Below are positions 18,201 to 25,550 of a stretch of DNA of 64,000 nt, one piece after another (the first letter of the stretch is position 1; the number at the start of each line of letters is the position of its first letter). Made by a program: the position numbers and the translations under genes. The stretch comes from Nocardioides astragali. Lineage in GTDB: Bacteria; Actinomycetota; Actinomycetes; Propionibacteriales; Nocardioidaceae. Below the pieces are notes generated by a model that was given only the letters and a program-made list of their open reading frames with translations, did no database searches and was not told the origin of the DNA. The stretch spans positions 81,627-145,626 of the forward strand of contig NZ_JAFMZM010000003.1 of the NCBI RefSeq assembly GCF_024436375.1, read 5' to 3'.

Positions 18201-19828
18201 ATGACGGACGGAGCCCCGGCCAGGACGGCGAGGCGGCCGGCGTCGGAGGTGACCGACGGGTTCAGGGTGAAGGGGTACTTCTTCCATGTGTCGGAGCCGT
18301 CGAGGGCGACGGTCGCCGACGCGAGGGTGGCGTCACCGGCCGCGTTCTCGAGCCGGACGGTGAGCTGCTGGGCGGTGGTGCTGCGGGCCCAGACGTAGCC
18401 CTCGTAGGCAGCCCCAGCCTTCACCGCGAACCCGTTGTTGTAGCCGATGTTGCGGATGCCGTCGCCCGCAGCGCCGGCCTCGAGGCGCAGGTGGTTGCGG
18501 TTCATGGCGTTGAGCCGGTTGTCGTCGTTGACCACGGCCGTGGTGGTGCCCAACGCGCTGCGGTCGAGCCGCTGCCAGGCGGTCATGCCGTTGAACGAGC
18601 CGTTGTCGGAGCTGTTGAACTCGAACGAGCGGTTGCGCACCAGCTCGGCGTACAGACCGCCGTCGGCGGCGTAGTTGATGTCCTCGTAGAAGATGCCGAA
18701 CATCGTGTCGCTGATGGACGCGCCCGTCGCGTCGCCGTCGATGCTCAGCGTGGACATCCCATCGTCCACCTCCGAGAGGAGGAACCGCACGCCGTCCTCC
18801 TCGGAGCCACTCACGAGCGCACCGTCGTCGCCGAGCGCGACGTACGACGTCTCGTCGCGCAGCACCACTGTGCCGCCGCCGGCGTCGGTCAGCCTGAAGG
18901 TCGTGGGGTCGTCGCCGGCCCCACCCAGGACCAATGCGCCGTCGCGGAGCACGAGCGGGGCGTCGTCGGTCGAGAGCGCGAGCCGGCCTTCACCGAGGTC
19001 GGTGGCACGCAGGCGCAGGCTGGCGGTCGGCTGCTCCGAGGTCAGGCGCAGGGCACCGTCCGCCACCACGAGGTAGGGGGTGTCTCCCTTCGCCTGCAGG
19101 ATGAAGGGGCCATCCGGCGTGACGTCGGCGCCGGCTGCGTGCTCGATGGTGAACGAGTCGAACGCCGCCGGGAGCACGGTGCCGTCCTGTGCGGCCAGGG
19201 AGTAGAGGCCCACCTGGGTCGTGTCGAAGGCGACCTCGGTGGTGGCGGCGGTCGCCCAGTCGCTGCCGGTCCAGTAGCTGGTCGTGATGGTGTCGCCCAT
19301 CCTCTGGAGGCGGAGGCGCTCTCCGGTGGACGCCGGGCGGTCCGCGAAGCCCTCGGCCGCGAAGGTCGCGTTGGTCTCCACGTCCGTCTCGACCGCGATG
19401 CCCGATGGCGAGAGGTTGGTGCCGACGAAGGTCAGGCCCGACCGGACGTAGTTGTCCATGTCCTGCCACGCGATCAGGCCGGCACCCTGGAAGGTCTTGG
19501 CCACCGCGGCGGACACCTCGGCGGTCGCGGTGAAGTCGCCCGAGGGGACGTCGAGCACGACGACGTTCTTCGCCGTGTTGACGGTCTGCCAGGTGTCCCC
19601 CGGCTGCCCGGCGATCCGCAGCTCGCCGTCGGAGACCGACAGGTTCCCCGGGTCCGGATTCACGACCTGCCACCGCTCGTCGAGCGAAGAACCGTCGAAC
19701 GTGTCGGTCCAGCTGACGTCGTCGACGGCGGCGGACGCCGGGCTGGTCAGGCCCGTCGTCGCGGCCAGTCCGGCGGCAAGCACGGCGACCGCGCAGAGGG
19801 CGGCGGACGTGCGGCGGGGCATCAACAT
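15212..19828 (-). CDS. Giant secreted GH51 alpha-L-arabinofuranosidase with inserted LamG-like domain
   Basis: A 1538-residue exoenzyme that should release terminal L-arabinofuranose. Signal peptide (about 1-33), a concanavalin-like module (about 36-232), a fascin/beta-trefoil-like module (240-355), then GH51: N-terminal sandwich (356-580), (beta/alpha)8 barrel (580-870) with acid/base Glu723 in GLGNEEN and nucleophile Glu809 in FLGEYAS. The GH51 C-terminal sandwich begins near 871, is interrupted by a LamG/DUF1080-like insert (about 930-1078) and resumes to 1173. Ig-like and Big_5-like repeats form the last 360 residues, with a basic end and no LPXTG. Start at 19828 has GAGGA five bases upstream and yields the signal peptide. 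First gene of the operon; promoter overlaps a LacI-type operator. Confidence 0.9.
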   Translation of the reverse strand: MLMPRRTSAALCAVAVLAAGLAATTGLTSPASAAVDDVSWTDTFDGSSLDERWQVVNPDPGNLSVSDGELRIAGQPGDTWQTVNTAKNVVVLDVPSGDFTATAEVSAAVAKTFQGAGLIAWQDMDNYVRSGLTFVGTNLSPSGIAVETDVETNATFAAEGFADRPASTGERLRLQRMGDTITTSYWTGSDWATAATTEVAFDTTQVGLYSLAAQDGTVLPAAFDSFTIEHAAGADVTPDGPFILQAKGDTPYLVVADGALRLTSEQPTASLRLRATDLGEGRLALSTDDAPLVLRDGALVLGGAGDDPTTFRLTDAGGGTVVLRDETSYVALGDDGALVSGSEEDGVRFLLSEVDDGMSTLSIDGDATGASISDTMFGIFYEDINYAADGGLYAELVRNRSFEFNSSDNGSFNGMTAWQRLDRSALGTTTAVVNDDNRLNAMNRNHLRLEAGAAGDGIRNIGYNNGFAVKAGAAYEGYVWARSTTAQQLTVRLENAAGDATLASATVALDGSDTWKKYPFTLNPSVTSDAGRLAVLAGAPSVIRLDMISLMPADRWVGPVNGKSVLRKDLAEKIAAMDPTFLRFPGGCVTNVGTFRTYEESGFTDRRRTYQWKETIGPVEERPTNWNFWGYNQSYGIGYLEYFELAEDLDAEPLPVVSVGANGCGGAGIPEMHDPAMIDRWVDDTVDLIEFANGGTDTEWGAKRAALGHPEPFGLEMIGLGNEENTTTFEQNFPEFRDAIAAKYPDIQIISNSGPDSSGARFDTLWDFNRAQDVDLVDEHYYRDPQWFLENHHRYDSYDRDDPKVFLGEYASRGNTMYNALAEASYMTGLQRNADVVRLASYAPLLSNESHVQWNPDAIWFDNDESWETPNWEVQKLFGNNVGDEVVPSTFDGAVSSAEDITGGVFLSTWSTSAAYDNVTVTSNDTNQVLFSDGFADASQWSPQSGSWAATGGSYVQSSTSVNDARSIVTGAYAKDWSNYTLELDATKLAGAEGFLVGFGATGSNNFYWWNLGGWGNSRSVLQRATGGNAGEVKALEGHSLTTGQKYRIKVVVDGTHIELYLDGVLQMEYDQPAPPAKVFQVVTRDEASGDIVAKVVNTSTSPARTRIEVADAGIEPTATVTTLSAPSPTSTNTKTNPDLIKPRTREVEGISESFVYEFPASSVTFIRMRTADAVAPVVGDLEVLGQDVNGWYAEPATVRVTASDDRAVKRIEVSVDDGPWASIAGDNGEVTVAGDGVHTVRVRAVDAAGNVGEVRPLTVAVDASAPVSQAAFDAATRTVTLTAADAGAGVERVEYRLAGGAWTTYADPVRLGAAATTVDHRAVDRLGRVEQPGTLNVPAAGTQLAPTVTAAVPAQDPVRLGSPVRFNVSVSGQGSQPTGTVTLVDGADALATATLVDGRAVLAVPAAKLGVGTHTLSVSYAGDAANAASQDTVTVVVDKARSTTKASVRPRKATSRRATVTAKVSAAVAAEGKVWVKVRRDGRVVLTRTLTLTDGRARLALRSLAPGSYRISVTYAGSATVARSSGTTALRVTGAGR

Positions 19829-19880
19829 GTCTGTCCTCAGGGAGTCGGGGGCACGCGGTGTGACGGGCACCACAGGACGG

Positions 19881-19909
19881 ATTGTTAGCGTTAACACCAC
19901 GAACGTCAA
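19881..19909 (-). promoter_or_regulatory. GH51-GH43 operon promoter with LacI-type operator in the spacer
   Basis: On the minus strand TTGACG (19909-19904) is followed after exactly 17 bases by AACAAT (19886-19881). The near-perfect palindrome TGTTAACGCTAACA (19883-19896) fills the spacer and -10. This is the classic geometry for steric repression. The same motif recurs at 19927-19940, 20006-20019, 56341-56354 and 56397-56410. Confidence 0.7.
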
Positions 19910-19926
19910 GAACCGTCTCATTCCTA

Positions 19927-19940
19927 TGTGAACGCTCAAC
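19927..19940. promoter_or_regulatory. Second LacI-type operator, TGTGAACGCTCAAC
   Basis: Matches 12 of 14 positions of the site at 56397-56410 and lies 30 bp upstream of the first operator, just behind the -35 of the GH51 promoter. A weaker relative (TCTGAACGTTGACG) is at 19963-19976. Confidence 0.6.
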
Positions 19941-20005
19941 CGGTCGAATGGCCGAGTTCTTGTCTGAACGTTGACGAACGGGTGTGGCGGGGGTCACACT
20001 CCCTC

Positions 20006-20019
20006 TGTTAGCGCTCACA
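20006..20019. promoter_or_regulatory. LacI-type operator TGTTAGCGCTCACA before the double GH43 gene
   Basis: Lies 17 bp before the ATG of the double GH43 gene. It is the exact reverse complement of the operator in the ara operon promoter (56341-56354). Upstream, TTGACG (19971-19976) and CACACT (19995-20000) give a possible promoter with an 18-bp spacer, placing the operator at the expected transcription start. Confidence 0.7.
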
Positions 20020-20035
20020 TAGATGGGACCCCCTG

Positions 20036-23000
20036 ATGCGTCTGCCCCTCTCCCTCCCCTTCCCGCGACGGCGCGCCGCCGCCTGGAGCACCACCGTCGC
20101 CCTCGTCGCCGGACTGCTGCTGGCACTGCCCCAGGCGGCCGCGGCCGCCGAGGACGTCACCGACGGCCTGGTCCTGCGCTACGACCTGACCCAGGCCTCC
20201 GGAACGGTCGTGACGGACACGTCCGGGAACGGCAAGGACGGCACCCTGACCGGTGGCGGCACCTGGACGGGAGCCACCGGGCTGGCTCTCGACGGGGTCG
20301 ACGACCACGTGAAGCTGCCCAACAACATCCTGGCCGGGTTGTCGTCGATCACGGTGTCGGTCGACGTCTACATCGACGCCTCCCAGAGCGGCAACTACTT
20401 CATCTTCGGCCTTGGCAACCCGGCAACGCCGTCCGGGACGGGCTCCGGCTACCTCATGGCGACGGGCAACACCTTCCGGGCGAGTATCACCAACCAGTGG
20501 TACAACAACGAACGCAACACGGCGCCGTCGCCGGGGCGCGCACTGGCGCGCGGCGTGTGGAAGACCGTCACCTACACGCAGACCGGCACCACCGGCACGC
20601 TGTACGAGGACGGCGTGCAGGTCGGCCAGAACACCGCCGTCACCGTGCTGCCCAACGCGATCGGCGGCGGCACCACGACCAACAACGTTCTCGGCGAGTC
20701 GAACTACGCCGTCGACAACACCCTCAAGGGCAAGGTCAGGAACTTCCGCATCTACAACCGGGCCCTGACGCCCATCGAGGTCTCCGCGATCTCGCTGACC
20801 GACGAGAACCGGCTCTCCTCCGACACCGCCGCGCTCAGCCTCGGCGACCTGTCGGCCGTCACCAGCAACCTCACCCTGCCGACCACCGGCTCGTTCGGCT
20901 CGACCATCTCGTGGGCCTCCAGCGACTCCGCGGTGATCAGCACCAGCGGCGTGGTCACCCGCCCGGGAGCCCTCGAGGAGCCCGCGAATGTCACTCTCAC
21001 CGCGACTCTGACGCGCGGCTCCGGCACCGCGACCAAGACCTTCGAGGCCACCGTCCTGCCCGAGGAGGACGACCAGGCCAAGGCCGCCGACGCTGCGGCT
21101 GCCCTCTCCCTGGTCCACCCCGACGACGTACGCGGGCACCTGACGCTGCCCGACTCCGGCAGGCATGGCGCGACGGTCACGTGGGCCTCCTCCGCCTCCG
21201 GGATCGTCGCCGACGACGGCATCGTGAACCGGCCGGCCCACGGCACCGGGGACGCCATCGTGACGCTCACGGCGACCGTGAAGGTCGGCTCCGGGACGGC
21301 CACCCGCGACTTCGAGCTCGTCGTCCGCGAGCTGCCGGAAGCGGCCCCCTACACGGGCTACGCCTTCAGCTACTTCACCGGCAACTCCATCGCCGGCGAG
21401 AAGATCTACTTCGCCGCCAGCCGCGGCAACAACGCGCTGGAGTGGGACGAGCTCAACGACGGCAAGCCGTTGCTCGAGTCGACGATGGGCGAGATGGGCC
21501 TGCGCGACCCGTTCCTCATCCGCTCCCCCGAGGGTGATCGGTTCTACCTGATCGCCACCGACCTCTCCATCGGCCGCAACGGCGACTGGGACCGCTCGCA
21601 GCGCACCGGAAGCAAGTACCTCGAGGTCTGGGAGTCCACCGACCTGAAGACCTGGTCCGCGCAGCGGCACGTGAAGGTCTCCCCCGACACCGCGGGCAAC
21701 ACGTGGGCGCCGGAGGCCTACTGGGACGAGTCGCTCCAGCAGTACGTCGTGTTCTGGGCCTCCAAGCTGTACGCCGAGAACGACACCACCCACATCGGCA
21801 ACAGCTACAACCGGATGCTCTACGCCACGACCCGCGACTTCGTGACCTTCAGCGAGGCGAAGATCTGGCAGGACCGCGGCGAGTCGCGCATCGACTCCAC
21901 CGTGATCAAGGAGAACGGCACCTACTACCGCTTCACCAAGGACGAGGGCGGCGGCGGCACCGGCTGCTCCGACATCATCCAGGAGAAGTCCTCCTCGCTG
22001 ACCGCGGTCGACCTCCCGGGCAACCCGTCCTGGACCTTCATGGACGCCTGCATCGGCCGTGACGCCGGCACGTCCGCCGTCGAGGGACCGACGGTCTTCA
22101 AGCGCAACCCGGGCGACACCTCGGGCGGCCAGTACTACCTCTTCGTCGACGAGTACGGCGGGCGCGGCTACATCCCGCTGACGACCAACGACCTCGACAA
22201 CCCCAACTGGCAGGTGCCCGCGGCCTACAACCTGCCCGCCAGCCCGCGACACGGCACGGTCATCCCCGTGACCCAGGCAGAGCTCGACGAGCTCCGCGAG
22301 GGGATCGTCATCCCCGAGCCGCCCACGCCGGTCGTGGCCGACGAGAACGGCCTGGTCGCCCACTACGAGCTCGACGCGACGTCCGGCACCACCGCCGTCG
22401 ACAGCACGGGCCACGGCTATGACGGGACCGTCAGCGGGGACACGTCCTGGGCCGACGGCGGGCTCACGCTCGGCGGCACCAACGGCCACGTGAAGCTGCC
22501 CGACAACATGATGACCGGCCTCGAGGCGATCACCGTCTCGACCGAGGTGTGGGTCGACGCGAGCCAGCCGACGCCGTACTTCATCTGGGGCATGGGCAAC
22601 ACCGACGGCGGCGGCACCGGCAACGGCTACCTCTTCACCACCGGCAACGCCTACCGGTCCTCCATCGCCACCGGCAACTGGACCACGGAGCAGACCGCCA
22701 CCTCAGGGGCCAACCTGGCCCGCGACGCCTGGAAGACGCTGACCTACACCCTGTCGCCCGACAACGTCGCCACCCTCTACCTCGACGGCGTGAAGGTCGG
22801 CGAGAAGACCGGCGTGACCATCGATCCCGGCGACATCGGCGACGGCCGCACCACGGCCAACTACATCGGCCGCTCGGTCTACACGGGCGACAAGTACCTC
22901 AAGGGCAAGGTGCGCGACTTCAGGATCTACAACCGGGCACTCTCGGCCGCCGAGGTCCGCGAGATGGGTGCGGACTCGAGCGCCGTCCTCGGCGTGGAGC

Positions 23001-25174
23001 TCGACAGCCTGAAGGTGCCGGCCATCATCGACGCCGCCACGTCGACGGTCACCCTCCCCGTGGAGCCCGGCACCGACCTCACGACGCTCGACCCGGCGTA
23101 CGACGTGGTGTCGAGCTCCAGCGTCGACGCCGACGGGCCCGCCGACTACACCTCGCCGCGCACAGTGACGGTGACCACGGAAGCCGGCGCCGACCGCGCC
23201 TGGACGGTGCGGGCGGTCGAGATGAAGTCGCCGCTCCTGCCCGGGTTCTACGCCGACCCCAACATCGCGGAGTTCGACGGCACCTACTACATCTACGCCA
23301 CGACAGACGGGTTCCCCGGATGGGGCGGCAAGGAGTTCTACGTCTGGAAGTCCACCGACCTCGTCGACTGGGAGCGCTCGGCCGAGCCGTTCCTGACCCT
23401 CGACGGGATGAACGGCAACGTGCCGTGGGCTACGGGCAACGCGTGGGCGCCGACGATCATCGAGCGGGACGGGAAGTACTACTTCTACTTCTCCGGTCAC
23501 AACGCCGCGCTCAACCGCAAGACGATCGGTGTCGCCGTGGCCGACAGCCCCGAAGGGCCGTTCACGGCCCAGCCGGCGGCGATGATCCTCAACAACGAGA
23601 CCGTGACCTCGGGCCAGGCGATCGACCCGGCGGCGTTCAAGGACCCGCAGACCGGCAAGCACTACCTCTACTGGGGCAACGGCAAGCCGCTGTACGCCGA
23701 GCTGAGCAACGACATGCTCTCCATCAAGGCGGACACGATCAAGGCGATCACCGGCCTGACCGACTTCCGCGAGGGCACGTTCCTCAACTACCGCAGCGGG
23801 CTCTACCACCTGACGTACGCCATCGACGACACCGGTTCTCCCAACTACCGGGTCGGCTACGCCACCTCCACCAGCCCGACCGGGCCGTGGACCTACCGCG
23901 GCGTCATCCTGGAGAAGGACACCTCACAGGGGATCCTCGGCACCGGGCACAGCTCGATCATCCAGGTCCCCGGAACCGACGAGTGGTACATCGCCTACCA
24001 CCGCTTCGGCATGCCCGGTGGTGACGGGACGCACCGGGAGACCACCATCGACCGGTTGACCTTCGGGGCCGACGGCCTCATGCAGAAGGTCGTCCCGACC
24101 CTGGAGTCGATCGAGCCGCTCGGCTTCGAGGGCTCGGTCCCGACGGCCGCGGTGTCCGACGCCGGATCCGCCGACTGGTACGGCGCCGACGCCACCCTGA
24201 CCTTGACCGCGGACGACACGGTAGAGACCGTGCAGTACCGGCTCGGGGCCGGGGAGTGGACGGCGTACACCGCGCCGGTCGCGCTGCCGGCCGGGTCGTA
24301 CGACATCACCTACCGCGCCAGGGGCACCAACCTGCAGTGGAGCGAGGACCGTGTCCTCCCCGTCAAGGTGGACACCACCGTGCCGACAGTGTCGGGCGCA
24401 GAGGCCCAGCGCACGGTGACCCTGACGGCGAGCGACACCGGCTCCGGTGTCGCCGTGCTCGAGTACCGCATCGACGGCGGCGGCTGGCTCGCCTACACCG
24501 CCCCCTTCCAGGTCGACGGCGCGCAGCACGACATCGCGTTCCGGGCCACCGACGTCGCAGGCAACCAGTCCCTCCCCGGCTCCCTGCACGTGGATGCAGT
24601 TCCCGCCGCCCCGGGCCCGTCGCCGGTGGCCACCGCCGCACCGCAGGTCAGCGGCAAGGCCGTCGTCGGCGGGACCCTCAGCGCCACCACCGGCAGCTGG
24701 GACCAGGCCGGGCTCACCTTCACCTACCAGTGGCTGCGTGACGGGGTCCCCGTCGCCGGCGCGACGCAGGCACAGCTCCTGCTGGGCGCGGCAGACGCGG
24801 GTCACCGCATGTCGGTCCAGGTCACGGCGAGCCGGGCCGGCGTGGCACCGGGCACGGCGCGGTCCGCGGCCACCTCCCCGGTGGCCAAGGCGGCCGGACG
24901 TGTCCGTCTGGGGATCGCCGACCGCACCCCGGAGGCGGGCTCGAAGACCCGCATCACGATCCGCGTGAGCGCCACCCCCTCGACCGTCGAGGTAGGCGGA
25001 CGGGTCAAGGTCCTGGTGGACGGCAAGGTGGTCCGCAGGTTGAGGCTGACCGACGGCAAGGCCACCCTGGCCCTGGCGTTCGCGAGAGGCGCGCACAAGG
25101 TCAAGGCGTTGTACCTCGGCTCGGCGACGGTCACCGCGACCGACGCCGAGCGTCAGGTGCGCGCCCACCGCTGA
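20036..25174 (+). CDS. Giant secreted double-headed GH43 arabinan hydrolase
   Basis: A 1712-residue exoenzyme with two GH43 catalytic domains. Signal peptide (about 1-37), LamG (42-255), two Ig-like repeats (270-430), first GH43 (about 438-760; Asp491 in GLRDPF, Glu683 in EGPTVF), second LamG (770-978), a short Ig-like linker, and second GH43 (about 1063-1365). The second GH43 has all three expected acids: Asp1074 (FYADPN), Asp1197 (AIDPAAF), Glu1246 (REGTFL). Ig-like and cell-surface-type repeats complete the chain. The first half is a paralogue of the GH43 protein at 11484-15185; the second GH43 is a different subfamily, so one chain probably combines complementary arabinan cleavages. The Shine-Dalgarno is weak. 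Divergent from the GH51 operon and sharing its operators. Confidence 0.88.
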   Translation: MRLPLSLPFPRRRAAAWSTTVALVAGLLLALPQAAAAAEDVTDGLVLRYDLTQASGTVVTDTSGNGKDGTLTGGGTWTGATGLALDGVDDHVKLPNNILAGLSSITVSVDVYIDASQSGNYFIFGLGNPATPSGTGSGYLMATGNTFRASITNQWYNNERNTAPSPGRALARGVWKTVTYTQTGTTGTLYEDGVQVGQNTAVTVLPNAIGGGTTTNNVLGESNYAVDNTLKGKVRNFRIYNRALTPIEVSAISLTDENRLSSDTAALSLGDLSAVTSNLTLPTTGSFGSTISWASSDSAVISTSGVVTRPGALEEPANVTLTATLTRGSGTATKTFEATVLPEEDDQAKAADAAAALSLVHPDDVRGHLTLPDSGRHGATVTWASSASGIVADDGIVNRPAHGTGDAIVTLTATVKVGSGTATRDFELVVRELPEAAPYTGYAFSYFTGNSIAGEKIYFAASRGNNALEWDELNDGKPLLESTMGEMGLRDPFLIRSPEGDRFYLIATDLSIGRNGDWDRSQRTGSKYLEVWESTDLKTWSAQRHVKVSPDTAGNTWAPEAYWDESLQQYVVFWASKLYAENDTTHIGNSYNRMLYATTRDFVTFSEAKIWQDRGESRIDSTVIKENGTYYRFTKDEGGGGTGCSDIIQEKSSSLTAVDLPGNPSWTFMDACIGRDAGTSAVEGPTVFKRNPGDTSGGQYYLFVDEYGGRGYIPLTTNDLDNPNWQVPAAYNLPASPRHGTVIPVTQAELDELREGIVIPEPPTPVVADENGLVAHYELDATSGTTAVDSTGHGYDGTVSGDTSWADGGLTLGGTNGHVKLPDNMMTGLEAITVSTEVWVDASQPTPYFIWGMGNTDGGGTGNGYLFTTGNAYRSSIATGNWTTEQTATSGANLARDAWKTLTYTLSPDNVATLYLDGVKVGEKTGVTIDPGDIGDGRTTANYIGRSVYTGDKYLKGKVRDFRIYNRALSAAEVREMGADSSAVLGVELDSLKVPAIIDAATSTVTLPVEPGTDLTTLDPAYDVVSSSSVDADGPADYTSPRTVTVTTEAGADRAWTVRAVEMKSPLLPGFYADPNIAEFDGTYYIYATTDGFPGWGGKEFYVWKSTDLVDWERSAEPFLTLDGMNGNVPWATGNAWAPTIIERDGKYYFYFSGHNAALNRKTIGVAVADSPEGPFTAQPAAMILNNETVTSGQAIDPAAFKDPQTGKHYLYWGNGKPLYAELSNDMLSIKADTIKAITGLTDFREGTFLNYRSGLYHLTYAIDDTGSPNYRVGYATSTSPTGPWTYRGVILEKDTSQGILGTGHSSIIQVPGTDEWYIAYHRFGMPGGDGTHRETTIDRLTFGADGLMQKVVPTLESIEPLGFEGSVPTAAVSDAGSADWYGADATLTLTADDTVETVQYRLGAGEWTAYTAPVALPAGSYDITYRARGTNLQWSEDRVLPVKVDTTVPTVSGAEAQRTVTLTASDTGSGVAVLEYRIDGGGWLAYTAPFQVDGAQHDIAFRATDVAGNQSLPGSLHVDAVPAAPGPSPVATAAPQVSGKAVVGGTLSATTGSWDQAGLTFTYQWLRDGVPVAGATQAQLLLGAADAGHRMSVQVTASRAGVAPGTARSAATSPVAKAAGRVRLGIADRTPEAGSKTRITIRVSATPSTVEVGGRVKVLVDGKVVRRLRLTDGKATLALAFARGAHKVKALYLGSATVTATDAERQVRAHR

Positions 25175-25182
25175 GCTGCGAA

Positions 25183-25224
25183 CGCCCCGGACGGCCGGCC
25201 CCCCTCCTTCGGCCGCCCGGGGCG
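25183..25224 (+). terminator. Terminator hairpin, copy 1
   Basis: CGCCCCGGACGGCCG pairs with CGGCCGCCCGGGGCG with one A-C mismatch, starting eight bases after the double GH43 stop. It belongs to a segment of about 55 bp beginning at the CCGCTGAGCTGCG that contains the stop codon, which is repeated almost exactly at 25481-25540. Confidence 0.8.
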
Positions 25225-25251
25225 AACGCGTCGACCAGAGAGTGATTGCCC

Positions 25252-25485
25252 ATGACACACCACGTGACTGACATCCGCCACGATCTGGGCGGCAACATCC
25301 ACAACCGATGCGGTGTCCACATCGGGATCAGCTCCACGCACGGCGTCTGCCCTGTGCACGGCCTTCCGGTCTACCGCGAGGCGCGTGGGATCGACTGGTT
25401 CACCGACGAAGCAGGCGTGCGAGAGCTGCGGAACGGTTCGTCGTCCGAGCGCGCATCTCTGCTGGAGTCCGCTGTCGGCCGCTGA
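25252..25485 (+). CDS. Small His/Cys-rich protein of unknown function
   Basis: A 77-residue protein I do not recognise. It has six His residues and only two Cys, arranged as RCGVH and, eleven residues on, VCPVHG, i.e. two CxxH pairs in the first half, suggesting binding of one zinc or another metal. The C-terminal half is charged, with no signal peptide or membrane segment. ATG at 25252 is preceded by a weak AGAGAG; an in-frame TTG at 25246 is possible. It sits alone between two near-identical terminator copies, the second beginning at its own stop codon. Codon use is like its neighbours, which supports coding, but it could be a chance frame. Confidence 0.55.
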   Translation: MTHHVTDIRHDLGGNIHNRCGVHIGISSTHGVCPVHGLPVYREARGIDWFTDEAGVRELRNGSSSERASLLESAVGR

Positions 25486-25488
25486 GCT

Positions 25489-25539
25489 GCGAACGCCCCG
25501 GGCGGCGGCCCCCATCCTTCGGCCGCCCGGGGCGTTCGC
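25489..25539. terminator. Terminator hairpin, copy 2 (bidirectional)
   Basis: GCGAACGCCCCGGGCGGC and GCCGCCCGGGGCGTTCGC form a perfect 18-bp stem. It lies just after the small CxxH gene and 12 bp beyond the stop of the opposing GH32 gene, so it can serve both strands. It is a near-copy of the hairpin at 25183-25224. Confidence 0.85.
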
Positions 25540-25550
25540 GCGCCGGCATG

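Noticed and set aside
11484..25174. Sortase anchoring of the arabinanases
   Set aside because: No LPXTG, terminal hydrophobic helix or basic stop-transfer set was found at any C-terminus.
25172..25540. Duplicated terminators as insertion-sequence ends
   Set aside because: No transposase and no terminal inverted repeats of the right kind are present; the repeats are direct and contain a functional hairpin, so simple duplication is enough.
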